A stretch of DNA of 64,000 nucleotides from Echinicola salinicaeni (GTDB lineage Bacteria; Bacteroidota; Bacteroidia; Cytophagales; Cyclobacteriaceae). The notes under the pieces are model-generated. The model was not told where the DNA came from. It ran no database searches and saw only the letters and a program-made list of their open reading frames with translations. The position numbers and the translations under genes are program-made. The stretch's first letter is position 1. Each line of letters opens with the position of its first letter. The stretch lies in the NCBI RefSeq assembly GCF_014280965.1, contig NZ_JACODZ010000003.1:310001-374000 (forward strand), read 5' to 3'. Positions 31,425 to 40,787 of this stretch are shown here, one piece after another.

Positions 31425-32609
31425 ATGAAGAAATTAAGTTTATTACTGATAATGGCCATTTTTTTTAGCCAATCAACTTTTGGACAATCCGGGCAGATTG
31501 ATAAAGGCCTGGATTGGTCAGAGCGGATGGCCCTTTCTGTGATGAAGCGGAATCCTGAAGCTTGGCAGGTAGATTTTATGGATCGGGCGGTATGGAGTTA
31601 TCCTCAGGGCTTGATGTTACATGCTTTTGAAGAATTGTGGAAGAAAACGGATAACAATACCTATTATAATTATATCCAAGCTTATGCAGATAAGCTGATC
31701 GAGGAGGATGGACAGATCAAGACTTACAAGTATGAAACCTATAATATTGACATGATCAATTCAGGTAAGTTGCTGTTCAACCTGTATACCAAAACTGGAG
31801 ATGAGCGCTATAAGAAGGCCATAGCAATCCTCAGAGGTCAGCTGAAATATCAGCCTAAAACCAGTGAAGGTGGATTTTGGCACAAATTGCGCTATACCAA
31901 CCAAATGTGGTTGGACGGTGCTTATATGGGTACGCCATTTTTGATGCAATATGCCAAGGAGTTTAATCAGCCAAAAGATTTCGATGAAGCCGTGTTGCAG
32001 TTGGAATTGATGGAAAAGCACCTAAGGGATGCCAAAACAGGTTTGCTTTATCATGGCTGGGATGAAAGCAGGTTCCAAGCTTGGGCGGATCCTGAAACTG
32101 GTAGATCACCAAATGTATGGGGCAGGGCCATGGGTTGGTATGCCATGGCAGTGGTAGATGCCTTAGATTTTTTGCCTGAAGAACATTATGGAAACGTGGT
32201 GCTGAAAGGAATCTTACAAAGACTTGCATCAGCCGTAAGTCGCTATCAAGATAATGATAGTGGGTTGTGGTACCAGGTGGTCGACCAAGGTGCTCGTGAA
32301 GGGAATTATCTGGAAGCATCCGTATCTAGCATGTTTGTTTATGCACTGGCCAAGGGCGTGAATAAGGGGCATTTGGACAAGGCTTATTGGGCGACTGCTG
32401 AAAAAGGTTTTGAGGGTATAATCAGTGAGTTAATAGAGGTGAAAGAAGATGGTGAACTCAACCTGACGCAAGTATGTGCAGTAGCAGGCTTGGGAGGCAA
32501 ACCATATCGAGATGGCTCTTATGAATATTATGTTAATGAAAAGATCAGAACCAATGATCCCAAAGGTGTTGGGCCATTTATCTTGGCAGCTATGGAGTTG
32601 GGAAGGTAG
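31425..32609 (+). CDS. GH105 unsaturated rhamnogalacturonyl/galacturonyl hydrolase
   Basis: The 394-residue protein has a signal peptide (LLLIMAIFFSQSTFG) and the full-length GH105 (YteR/RhiN-like) alpha6/alpha6 barrel. Visible motifs are NIDMINSGKLLFNLY (Asp 109), NQMWLDGAYMGTPFL with the catalytic-type Asp 164, and LYHGWDESRFQAWADPETGRSPNVWGRAMGWYAMA (broken here at about 208-240). GH105 enzymes hydrate the double bond of the unsaturated uronic acid at the non-reducing end of lyase products and so release it. Length matches the family. It probably acts in the periplasm on products of the PL1 lyases. GH28 follows 57 bases downstream, likely co-transcribed. Confidence 0.95.
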   Translation: MKKLSLLLIMAIFFSQSTFGQSGQIDKGLDWSERMALSVMKRNPEAWQVDFMDRAVWSYPQGLMLHAFEELWKKTDNNTYYNYIQAYADKLIEEDGQIKTYKYETYNIDMINSGKLLFNLYTKTGDERYKKAIAILRGQLKYQPKTSEGGFWHKLRYTNQMWLDGAYMGTPFLMQYAKEFNQPKDFDEAVLQLELMEKHLRDAKTGLLYHGWDESRFQAWADPETGRSPNVWGRAMGWYAMAVVDALDFLPEEHYGNVVLKGILQRLASAVSRYQDNDSGLWYQVVDQGAREGNYLEASVSSMFVYALAKGVNKGHLDKAYWATAEKGFEGIISELIEVKEDGELNLTQVCAVAGLGGKPYRDGSYEYYVNEKIRTNDPKGVGPFILAAMELGR

Positions 32610-32666
32610 TTGGTGGAGAATTGAAGGGTTGTGGAATTGTAAAATTGGAAGGTTGCAAAATTAATA

Positions 32667-34085
32667 ATGATGAAGATAAACAGTAAATACTATATTTTAG
32701 GATTGGCGATCAGCTTATTGGTAGGCTGTGGGCAAAAGGAAGTTGAACAGGTTGACCAAGGTCCTTGGTCCCAACTGGATTCCATTCGTGCTTTGATCAA
32801 GGCACCTGAATTTCAGGAGCAGGATTTTCTGATTACAGACTTTGGAGCTCAAGCAGGGGGAGAACAGCTCAACACTGCAGCTATTGCCCAGGCGATTGCA
32901 GCCTGTAATGAAGCAGGTGGTGGACGTGTGATTGTACCGGAAGGGGTATTTCTTACGGGGGCGGTACATTTGAAGAGCAATGTCAATCTTCATATTTCGG
33001 AAGGTGCTGTGCTGAGGTTTAGCCGTAATCCCAAAGACTATCTACCGGTGGTGCGCAGTCGTTGGGAGGGCATGGACCTGATGAATTATTCGCCATTTAT
33101 CTATGCCTACCAACAGGAAAATATAGCGATTACCGGTAAAGGCACTTTGGATGGAAATTCTGATATGGAAAATTGGTGGCCATGGTGCGGTGCCAAACAT
33201 TATGGCTGGAAAGAAGGTATGGGACGGCAAAATCCAGCTAGGAAACTTTTACATGAAATGGTGCATGACCAAGTGCCACTGGAGGAAAGGGTATTTGGAG
33301 AAGGACACTTTTTGCGTCCGCAGTTTGTGCAACCATTTGAGTGTAAAAATGTCCTGATCCAAGATGTGAAATTGATCAATTCTCCCATGTGGAACTTGCA
33401 TCCTGTGCTTTGCGAGAATGTTACCGTAGAGCGGGTCCGCATAGAAACCCTGGGTCCCAATAATGATGGTTGTGACCCAGAGGCAAGTAAGAATGTCTTG
33501 ATCAAGGATTGTTATTTTGACACGGGAGATGACTGTATTGCAATTAAATCCGGAAGAAATGAAGATGGGAGAATTCCTGGTATTCCTTCAGAAAATATCA
33601 TCATTGAGGGTTGTGAGATGAAAGAAGGTCATGGAGGAGTAGTGATCGGCAGTGAGATTTCCGGTGGTGCACGGAATATTTTTGCTCAGAATTTAAGTAT
33701 GGACAGCCCAAATCTTGACCGTGTACTTCGAATTAAAACTAGCTCCAAGCGCGGAGGAATAGTGGAGAACGTATATATGAGAGATGTGGTGGTAGGTACT
33801 TATAAAGAGGCTGCCGTCCGTTTTAATATGTTTTATGAAGAGGCAGGTGATCATATTCCGACCATTCGAAATGTCATTGTAGAAAACCTTCAAGTCAAAA
33901 ATGGAGGTAAATATGCCGTTTTGGCCAATGCTTATGAGAGTTCTCCCGTAACTAACTTTCAAATGATCAATTGCCGTATTGATAGCGTGGAGCAGGTATT
34001 CAATGTCAATCACCTAAAGGATGTTAAATTTGAAAATGTAGTGATCAATGGAGAGGAAGTGAAATTTGAGGGAGAAGAACAATAA
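32667..34085 (+). CDS. GH28 polygalacturonase-type lipoprotein
   Basis: The 472-residue protein (a start at 32670 is equally good) has a lipoprotein signal (GLAISLLVGC, Cys 21) and a GH28 parallel beta-helix. The family signatures are present: PNNDGCDPE (Asp 267), DTGDDCIAIKSG (Asp 288 and 289), GHG (321-323) and RIK (355-357). These are the catalytic aspartates and substrate-binding residues of polygalacturonases. The enzyme should hydrolyse alpha-galacturonic acid linkages of homogalacturonan or, as an exo-acting rhamnogalacturonan variant, remove terminal galacturonate; the sequence does not decide. The lipid anchor places it on a membrane face, possibly the cell surface. It is in tandem with GH105. 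Confidence 0.93.
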   Translation: MMKINSKYYILGLAISLLVGCGQKEVEQVDQGPWSQLDSIRALIKAPEFQEQDFLITDFGAQAGGEQLNTAAIAQAIAACNEAGGGRVIVPEGVFLTGAVHLKSNVNLHISEGAVLRFSRNPKDYLPVVRSRWEGMDLMNYSPFIYAYQQENIAITGKGTLDGNSDMENWWPWCGAKHYGWKEGMGRQNPARKLLHEMVHDQVPLEERVFGEGHFLRPQFVQPFECKNVLIQDVKLINSPMWNLHPVLCENVTVERVRIETLGPNNDGCDPEASKNVLIKDCYFDTGDDCIAIKSGRNEDGRIPGIPSENIIIEGCEMKEGHGGVVIGSEISGGARNIFAQNLSMDSPNLDRVLRIKTSSKRGGIVENVYMRDVVVGTYKEAAVRFNMFYEEAGDHIPTIRNVIVENLQVKNGGKYAVLANAYESSPVTNFQMINCRIDSVEQVFNVNHLKDVKFENVVINGEEVKFEGEEQ

Positions 34086-34229
34086 ATTTTTGGTCGTTCT
34101 TAATGGCTAAATATGGGGAATAAAATAAAGAGGGTAAGGGAAATGAAGAGGCTTGCTTAATTAGGTGAAAAGCACTCTTAATTTCCCTTCTCTATTTCAT
34201 GATTGAAACCTAAAGAATGGAACTTGTGA

Positions 34230-34506
34230 AGAGCATGAAGCTTTCTTCTCCACAAAAAACAATACCCACCCTTAATGCCCCTTAATTTCTTAATGGTTAA
34301 AGAACTAAAACAACATTAAAACATGAAGGGATTAAGGACATGAAGCCTTCTTCCTCAAAAAATAACTCCATTCCTTTATGAACCTTAACTTCTTAGTGGA
34401 TAATAACTAAAAAACATTAAGGGATTAAGATCATTAAGCGGTTTTACCTAATAAACCCCAATCTTAATGGTTTAAAAATAAAAAGGCATGAAGGAGTGAA
34501 GAATAT
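34230..34506. repeat. CATGAAG/TTAATGG interspersed repeat, copy cluster 1
   Basis: Units of about 100 bases recur: CATGAAGCTTTCTTCTCC, then CCCTTAATG, CTTAATGGTTAAAG and AACTAAAA, then again with ACATGAAGGGATTAAGG. The first unit (34234-34310) aligns over about 75 bases with 45101-45177 in the other cluster. Sense and antisense versions of CATGAAGG / CCTTAATG give hairpin potential. Confidence 0.7.
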
Positions 34507-34561
34507 GTCCCAGTTTTTTCCAGTTTTTGTTGCAGCGTTCATTACTTATTTGTGAGGTAAA

Positions 34562-34583
34562 ACAGTATAGGTCAGAACAGTTC
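34562..34583. promoter_or_regulatory. ACAGTAT/ACAGTTC motif pair before modular PL1
   Basis: ACAGTAT (34562-34568) and ACAGTTC (34577-34583) lie within AACAGTATAGGTCAGAACAG, which resembles the tandem site at 12212-12239 (GTATGGTC, AGAACAGTAC). It sits just upstream of the promoter candidate, consistent with a regulatory site. Confidence 0.35.
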
Positions 34584-34603
34584 CTGTAATAATATTTTTA
34601 AAA

Positions 34604-34629
34604 TTGTCTGATACAATAATTTATTTTTG
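34604..34629 (+). promoter_or_regulatory. Candidate Bacteroidota promoter of the modular PL1 gene
   Basis: TATTTTTG (34622-34629) matches the Bacteroidota -7 consensus TAnnTTTG exactly, with a TTG at 34604-34606. The 15-base spacing is slightly short for the family. The ATG follows 50 bases later. Confidence 0.45.
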
Positions 34630-34678
34630 CAAACCTCAAGTGTTAGTAAAGTTTTAACCAAAATAACCAAGTACTAAC

Positions 34679-37600
34679 ATGAATTTTACTTTTACTTATC
34701 CATTTAGGAAAGTAGGCATTACCTGCTTTCTGGCTATCCTATTGACAGGATTAATCATTCACCAAAATTTAGCCCAAACCTTGGCCTTTCCCGGTGCGGA
34801 AGGCTCAGGGAGATTTGCAGAAGGAGGGAGAAATGGTGAAGTGTACATTGTAACAAATCTTAATGACTTCGGTCCAGGATCCTTTCGTGACGCTGTAAGT
34901 GAGCCCAACAGAATCATAGTGTTTGAAGTGGGAGGGATCATCCAGACGAATTCGAGAATAGTCGTAGCTCATAATGTCACTATTGCGGGACAGACAGCAC
35001 CAGGAGATGGAGTGGTCATCTATGGTGATGGTATCACCTTCACCCAGGCCAGTAACTCCATTGTACGTTATCTGCGGGTAAGGATGGGACGCTATGGTAC
35101 CAGTGGAGCAGATGCCATGACCATGACAGATGATGCCAAGCACCTTATCTTTGACCATGTTTCTGCTAGCTGGGGAAGGGATGAGACTTTTTCCATTACT
35201 GGACATGCTGACAGCATCACCATCCAAAACAGCATAATCTCCCAAGGACTGGAAACCCATTCCTGTGGTGGATTATTGGAACCGTCAGGGGTGATCAGCC
35301 TCTTTAGGAACTTGTATATTGACAATAATACACGTAATCCCAAAGTTAAAAACCGGAACCAGTTCGTGAATAATGTGGTCTATAATTGGGGCCGTGGAGG
35401 TGGATATATTATGGGGGGATCTACGGCTGATTCCCGAGCAAATATCATCCATAATTATTATATCGATGGCCCAAGTACAAGCATCCGACCCTTTTCCAGA
35501 GGGACAGAATCCTTTATCCCCTATGTGGAGGGAAATTATCATGATGGAAATTTAAACGGTGTTTTGGACGGAGAATTGGTAGAGCTATCTGCTTATGAAG
35601 GGATCACAACCTTTGCTGAAACTCCTTATGATTATGCTTTCCCAGAACAGGTTATGACTGCTCAGGAGAGTTATGCTTTTGTTTTAGAGGAAGCTGGGGC
35701 CAACTATCCGCGAAGGGATCAAGTCGATAAATTCCTGATGACTGAGCTAAGCAGCCTTGGCTTAAAGGGAAAGCTGATTTCCAATGAAAGGGAGCTGCCA
35801 ACAGGAGGTCCAGGGCAAGTTTTTGGAGCTCCATCAAAAGCAGATGCGGACCGGGATGGGATTCCTGATGAGTGGGAAACGGCCAATGGGCTGAATCCTA
35901 ATGATGCTGCCGATGCCATGCAGATAGCTCCTGATGGCTATGCCTATATTGAACATTATATCAATGGAATTCTTGAACAAACACCCGAAGATTTTTTAAG
36001 ACCTATCTCTACATTGTCTTATGGTGAAGTCAGTCCTTATAATATTAAGTTGGATTGGGTAAATAATGATAACCGATATGAAGGTATTGTATTGGAAAGC
36101 GCAACTGGCAATGGAGAATTTAGCGTGTTGGATAGCCTATCAGGAAGCATTACTGAAATATTGGTTGAGGACCTTGAGCCTAATACGAATTATCGATTTA
36201 GATTAACCCCATACAGTAGTGCACTAGAGGCTGTGCCTTCAAATACTTTGAACGTCAAAACTACGCCGATTCCAACAGCTCCTTCTGAAGCGAGCTTGCT
36301 CTATCCTGATGATGGTTTCAGTTTTGCGGATACTACCTTTTTGGATTTAAGTTGGGCGGGAAGTGAAAACACCGATTTTTATTTGCTTTATATTGGCAAT
36401 GATCCCGAGGATTTGCAGTTGACAGATTCATTAACTACCAGTGAATATCAACTGACAGACTTGATGTCAAGTCATACCTATTATTGGAAAGTGGATGCGG
36501 GCAATGAACTTGGGGTTACAGAAGGATCCGTATGGTCCTTTATCACCCGCCCCTTTATCTCAAGAGGTTTGGTAGGAGCTTGGTTGATGGATCATGAGGA
36601 GGGAACTTTGGTGGCAGATAGTAGCCGGTTTGTTAATGATGGAGAAGTCAATGAACTTAATGATTTTTCTTGGGCAGAAGGAAAGGTAAATAATGCCCTG
36701 GACTTCACCAATGCAGAAAATCCTTCTCATGTTTTTATCCCCCATGCAGATCAACTGTATTTTGATGAACATTCATTTGCCATTTCCATGTGGCTAAAAT
36801 CCTCTGCTCCGACTTCACAATCCTATTTGATACACAAAGGGACCTTCAAAGCGGATGAGAACACTGGAGGAACTGGACAATGGTATGGATTGGAAATCAA
36901 AGACGGAAACCTTCGTTTTGCTGTGGATGATAATGATACCAAAACAGAACTTTCCACTAGTGCCTCCCCTATTTTTTCTGGGGAATGGGTGCACTTAGTG
37001 GCCATCAGGGACCGGGAGGATGATGTCCTGAGGATTTATTTTAATGGGGTCAAAATAAAGGAAACCAATGACCGCACTGAGAAGAGCATTGGCCAGTTGG
37101 AACCGATTGTTTTGGGAAATTCCAATGGTTTTGGGACACCTTTTAAAGGCTATATTGATGAAGTAAAGCTTTTCAATAAGCGGCTGACTGATCAGGAAGT
37201 GTTGGAATTATACCATACCCTTTCGACACCGATGAAAGCTTTTGCTCCATCATTGGCTGAGGGAGCTGTTTTGGAAGGATTTGGCAAAGAAGTCCCAGTT
37301 AGCTGGAAAGGAGGAGTGAACACGACTTCTTACCAAATTTACCTTGGTGAGGAAAAAAACAATTTAGATTTGGTAGGAAGTACTGATGTAGAAAACCCAA
37401 GTTATAGTTTGAAAGATCTGGAAGGAAAAAAGACCTATTATTGGCGAGTGGATGCCTTAGGACCAAATGGTACCACTATCGGGGATATTTGGACGTTTGA
37501 GGCCGCTGCTCCTGCAGGTTTGGTAGGCTACTGGAAGATGGATGAGCAAACAGGGGCAATGGTAGAAGATCATAGTAGTTATGAACAGGATGGAATGGCC

Positions 37601-39400
37601 CAAGGTTTTGCTAGCACAGATAGAGTTATGGGGAAATTTGGGCAGGCATTTGCTTTTGAAGGCCCCAATAGCACCGCATCCATTGATATTCCACATGCCA
37701 ATCATTTAACCTTTGATCAGACTTCGTTTTCCATTTCCATGTGGGTGAAAATTCCTGAAGATACCTATCAATATGGGGAAGGAAAAGATTGTTATTTGAT
37801 TCATAAAGGAAGTTTTGCAGATAATTGGTTTGGTATCCAATTGAGAGATGATCGACTGACCTTCGCCATCGATGATGATAGGACCAAAACGTCTGTAAGT
37901 ACTACCGTTAGTAATGGTTCTTCGCATCAGATATTTACGGGTGAATGGGTGCACTTGGTTGCCATTAGGGATAGCGAGTCAAGAAAAATCCGATTTTATA
38001 TCAATGGACAAATGACTGCTGAAACCAATTCTGGTACAGGTAGGATCGGGAAATCCAGTCCTGTAAGTTTGGGTAATTCTGACGAAAACAAACCTTTCAG
38101 GGACAAAATGGATGATGTGCGCCTGTATAATTATGCACTGGATGCATCGGAAATAGCGGCTTTGTATTATGCTTTTCCAAAACTGGAGGTAGTTTACAAA
38201 AATGAAGATCTTAATCAGCTGAGTGATGATCAGCTTCAGCCAAATTTCAAATTGGTCAATAAGGATACCATGGGGGTAGATTTAAAGAATATTACTACAA
38301 GGTACTGGTTTACCCCGGAAAATATCCGGCATATTCAAACAAGGTTAGATTATGCTGCATTGGGGGCAGACCAGGTGACCATGAGTTATACAGGGCTAGC
38401 TGAGCCAAGGGAAAAGGCTTTAGGGTATGTAGAATATTCATTTGGAGAAAATAGCCATCTCGCTCAGGGCAATGATTCCGGAGAAATCAAATCGGGAATC
38501 CATAATGAGGATTGGTCTGACTTTGATGAAACGAATGATTATTCCATGCTGGAATCTTCTGACTTTACCCTTAACCCATCCATTACCTTGTACTATCAAG
38601 GAATTTTGATTTGGGGTAATGAACCTCAATTGGTACCAGAAGAAAGGGTGGCCAAAGTCTATTTGAAACACCAGGCTTCAAAGGACAATACCATTAAAAA
38701 GGTCTTCAATTTAGTAAATGAAGGAAATACGCCTTTAGATTATGAAGGGTTGAGTTTTAGGTATTGGTTTACTAAAGATGGAGGAGGTGATTTGAACATG
38801 ACCACAGATTATGCTGTGCTGGGCAAAGAAAATGTACAAGGAGTCTTTATGGATGTATTGGAAGATTCACTAAGTACGGACCACTATTTGGAAGTGAAAT
38901 TAGCTCCAGTTTTGGGGGCTCTCTCTCCTTTGAGCAAAACGGGTGAAATAGCACTTAGGATAACCAAGTCTGACAGGTCTGGCTTTGAGCAGGAAAACGA
39001 TTATTCATTTATGGATAATAGTGATTGGACTTTGCAAGAAAACATAACGGTTTATTACTACGGGAAATTGATCTATGGAAATGAGCCTGAAGTTAATCCA
39101 ATTGGATCGGCTGATCTAAGGAGTTTGCCAAAAGCTATAAATAGGGTCAATGGTGAAGGAGAAGTACAGGTTAAGGTCTTTCCAAATCCTAGTAGCGGTT
39201 TGATCAAACTCTATTTGCCAAAGCAAGTTTCAGAATTGGTAAGTGTAAGTATTTATGATGTCAATGGTGTCAAGAAGGTTGATAGATTGATTGACAGCCC
39301 TGTGAGCACTTGGGATATCAGTAGTTACGCATCTGGGATATATTTCATGTATGTGAATATTTCAGGAATAAGGACAGTCCAGAAAATCATCAAGGAGTAG
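34679..39400 (+). CDS. Modular PL1 pectate lyase with FN3, LamG, CBM3 pairs and T9SS tail
   Basis: The 1573-residue protein has a signal peptide (about 1-32); a PL1 beta-helix at about 33-370 (LAFPGAEGSGRFAEGG, FDHVSASWGRDETFSI, NNTRNPKVKN); a Ca-type loop DADRDGIPDEWE (389-400); FN3-like units at about 441-530 and 545-625; a LamG/concanavalin-like domain at 630-845; another FN3-like unit at 855-942; a second LamG at 946-1163; two CBM3-like domains at about 1168-1310 and 1323-1465 (each with RYWFT); and a type IX sorting domain at 1497-1573 (VFPNPSSGLIKLYLP, ending VQKIIKE). The tail predicts export by T9SS to the surface or medium. It should cleave homogalacturonan in intact plant cell wall, with CBM3 domains holding it to cellulose (inference). 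It appears monocistronic. Confidence 0.92.
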   Translation: MNFTFTYPFRKVGITCFLAILLTGLIIHQNLAQTLAFPGAEGSGRFAEGGRNGEVYIVTNLNDFGPGSFRDAVSEPNRIIVFEVGGIIQTNSRIVVAHNVTIAGQTAPGDGVVIYGDGITFTQASNSIVRYLRVRMGRYGTSGADAMTMTDDAKHLIFDHVSASWGRDETFSITGHADSITIQNSIISQGLETHSCGGLLEPSGVISLFRNLYIDNNTRNPKVKNRNQFVNNVVYNWGRGGGYIMGGSTADSRANIIHNYYIDGPSTSIRPFSRGTESFIPYVEGNYHDGNLNGVLDGELVELSAYEGITTFAETPYDYAFPEQVMTAQESYAFVLEEAGANYPRRDQVDKFLMTELSSLGLKGKLISNERELPTGGPGQVFGAPSKADADRDGIPDEWETANGLNPNDAADAMQIAPDGYAYIEHYINGILEQTPEDFLRPISTLSYGEVSPYNIKLDWVNNDNRYEGIVLESATGNGEFSVLDSLSGSITEILVEDLEPNTNYRFRLTPYSSALEAVPSNTLNVKTTPIPTAPSEASLLYPDDGFSFADTTFLDLSWAGSENTDFYLLYIGNDPEDLQLTDSLTTSEYQLTDLMSSHTYYWKVDAGNELGVTEGSVWSFITRPFISRGLVGAWLMDHEEGTLVADSSRFVNDGEVNELNDFSWAEGKVNNALDFTNAENPSHVFIPHADQLYFDEHSFAISMWLKSSAPTSQSYLIHKGTFKADENTGGTGQWYGLEIKDGNLRFAVDDNDTKTELSTSASPIFSGEWVHLVAIRDREDDVLRIYFNGVKIKETNDRTEKSIGQLEPIVLGNSNGFGTPFKGYIDEVKLFNKRLTDQEVLELYHTLSTPMKAFAPSLAEGAVLEGFGKEVPVSWKGGVNTTSYQIYLGEEKNNLDLVGSTDVENPSYSLKDLEGKKTYYWRVDALGPNGTTIGDIWTFEAAAPAGLVGYWKMDEQTGAMVEDHSSYEQDGMAQGFASTDRVMGKFGQAFAFEGPNSTASIDIPHANHLTFDQTSFSISMWVKIPEDTYQYGEGKDCYLIHKGSFADNWFGIQLRDDRLTFAIDDDRTKTSVSTTVSNGSSHQIFTGEWVHLVAIRDSESRKIRFYINGQMTAETNSGTGRIGKSSPVSLGNSDENKPFRDKMDDVRLYNYALDASEIAALYYAFPKLEVVYKNEDLNQLSDDQLQPNFKLVNKDTMGVDLKNITTRYWFTPENIRHIQTRLDYAALGADQVTMSYTGLAEPREKALGYVEYSFGENSHLAQGNDSGEIKSGIHNEDWSDFDETNDYSMLESSDFTLNPSITLYYQGILIWGNEPQLVPEERVAKVYLKHQASKDNTIKKVFNLVNEGNTPLDYEGLSFRYWFTKDGGGDLNMTTDYAVLGKENVQGVFMDVLEDSLSTDHYLEVKLAPVLGALSPLSKTGEIALRITKSDRSGFEQENDYSFMDNSDWTLQENITVYYYGKLIYGNEPEVNPIGSADLRSLPKAINRVNGEGEVQVKVFPNPSSGLIKLYLPKQVSELVSVSIYDVNGVKKVDRLIDSPVSTWDISSYASGIYFMYVNISGIRTVQKIIKE

Positions 39401-39431
39401 GAAAGGTATTACTATAAAACATTCTCTTTTT

Positions 39432-39466
39432 AAACAGCAGCTTCAGGTGATATGAGGCTGCTGTTT
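39432..39466 (+). terminator. Hairpin after modular PL1, likely terminator
   Basis: AAACAGCAGC (39432-39441) is the exact reverse complement of GCTGCTGTTT (39457-39466), and inner bases TCA/TGA add to the stem. The tail GTGTTTG is only moderately T-rich. It lies 31 bases after the PL1 stop. Confidence 0.65.
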
Positions 39467-39649
39467 GTGTTTGAATATAATGGAACGGATATTTTTATGG
39501 TGTCTAGTTGTAATGATTGCGCGAATGAGCTGTATGTTTTTTATGACTGTGAGGGTAATGAATTCTGTAAAATTGGCGGAATAGCAGGTTACTACGACTG
39601 TCCCGAAACTGGAATGAGGGAGGTTAAGGTATTGTATGAGAGTGAATGA
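39452..39649 (+). CDS. Small Cys-rich ORF, possible truncated lipoprotein remnant
   Basis: The 65-residue frame contains SCNDCANELYVFYDCEGNEFCKIGGIAGYYDCPE. This pattern, CC or CxxC then YDC(D/E)GN, C and GG(I/F)xG, resembles the C-terminal part of small Bacteroidota lipoproteins of the DUF6970 kind (recalled family likeness, not verified). The only ATG candidate at 39452 lies inside the terminator hairpin, and the frame is closed upstream at 39431. No signal peptide is present. It is therefore either a gene remnant that lost its N-terminus or starts at the ATG at 39497. Function unknown. Confidence 0.4.
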   Translation: MRLLFVFEYNGTDIFMVSSCNDCANELYVFYDCEGNEFCKIGGIAGYYDCPETGMREVKVLYESE

Positions 39650-39791
39650 TACTGAAGATATTACCGCTTTATATTCTTTGAAAACATCAAGATAGGATTG
39701 TTTAAAATTTATATAAAAACTTCGGATTATGATTTTTTTAAAGGGGGCTAAACTGTTGCTATGAGTTTTTTGAAGCTTTTGCCTTGCAAGT

Positions 39792-40787
39792 CTAGCCTAA
39801 TTGGTGCATTATATCCAGGACTGCTTTCCAATCTGAATTGGCAAGGTGCTCCAAATAGTCTCTGTCCTCTAAACTGAGCTTGACCAAGCCTTGCGTATTG
39901 AGGAGGACCTGTTCAGGAGTTCTGATTCCAGGGATTACAGTGCTTATTTCAGGATAGGATAAAATATAACTCAATGCAAAGGAGGATAGGCTAGTGTTGT
40001 GTTTTTCAGCTAGGGGCTCCACTTTTTGTTTTAATATTTCCAATACTTTTGAGATCAATGCTGGCGATAGCCTGTTAGAGCGATGATCGGTTTTGGGAAA
40101 TACCTTATCAGGTTTGATCTTGCCACTTAACAATCCAAATTGCAAGGGCATCCGGGCGATGATCCCATATTCCTTTGAGGCTGCTTGACGGATGAGGGGC
40201 AAAGCCAGTTGGTTGATTAGATTGAATACCAATTGAAATCCCTGTCCTCTGTTTTCCCCCATTAGTAGTTGGGCTTCTGGTTCTGGTGCAAAAGTTATTA
40301 GAGAACTGCCCCAATATCGAATTTTGCCCTGTTCTTTTAGGATTTCCATGGCCTCAATGCATTCCCCAGCTTTTAGGTCCTGGACTCTGGCCACATGAAA
40401 CTGATAATAATCGATATAATCTCTTTTCAACCTTCGCAAGCTTCTTTCGCAGGCTTCCAGTATATAGGCTTTGGAATAATTGGTTTCGATATTTCCATTT
40501 TTCCCAACTCTCTGACCAACTTTAGTGGCTACTAAAATTTGCTGATCATTGGGGAAAGTTTTTCCAATTAATGTTTCAGAATGGCCTAAACCGTAAAAAT
40601 CCGCCGTATCGAAAAAGTTGATGCCGGATGATTTCGCAGTATTTAATGCCTTTATGGACAGTTCATCATCTGATGGTCCCCAACCGATCTCAATTCCTCC
40701 AACTTGGGCAGTCCCTCCTATCGCCCAAGCGCCGAATCCAATTTCGCTGACCATGAGCTCCGTATTTCCAAATCTTCTATAGTTCAT
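39792..40787 (-). CDS. Aldo/keto reductase
   Basis: The 331-residue cytosolic protein has the complete AKR barrel: GFGAWAIGG near the start, the catalytic tetrad Asp 60 and Tyr 65 (FFDTADFYGLGHSE), Lys 89 (VATKVG) and His 131 (DYYQFH), and the cofactor-binding end STVIPGIRTPEQVLLN. Members reduce aldehydes or ketones with NADPH, or oxidise sugars. It is transcribed toward the pectin genes as a lone gene, and a sugar-related role is possible but not shown. No link to the neighbouring polysaccharide genes is visible. Confidence 0.92.
   Translation of the reverse strand: MNYRRFGNTELMVSEIGFGAWAIGGTAQVGGIEIGWGPSDDELSIKALNTAKSSGINFFDTADFYGLGHSETLIGKTFPNDQQILVATKVGQRVGKNGNIETNYSKAYILEACERSLRRLKRDYIDYYQFHVARVQDLKAGECIEAMEILKEQGKIRYWGSSLITFAPEPEAQLLMGENRGQGFQLVFNLINQLALPLIRQAASKEYGIIARMPLQFGLLSGKIKPDKVFPKTDHRSNRLSPALISKVLEILKQKVEPLAEKHNTSLSSFALSYILSYPEISTVIPGIRTPEQVLLNTQGLVKLSLEDRDYLEHLANSDWKAVLDIMHQLG

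Larger units (their letters stand above)
34086..34678. other. Repeat-rich spacer before the modular PL1 gene
   Basis: The 593-base gap has no gene. Positions 34130-34200 contain an imperfect hairpin (AAGGGAAAT pairing with ATTTCCCTT). Positions 34230-34506 hold CATGAAG-type repeats shared with 44985-45214. Positions 34562-34583 carry two ACAGTAT/ACAGTTC motifs, and a promoter candidate lies at 34604-34629. Confidence 0.55.
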
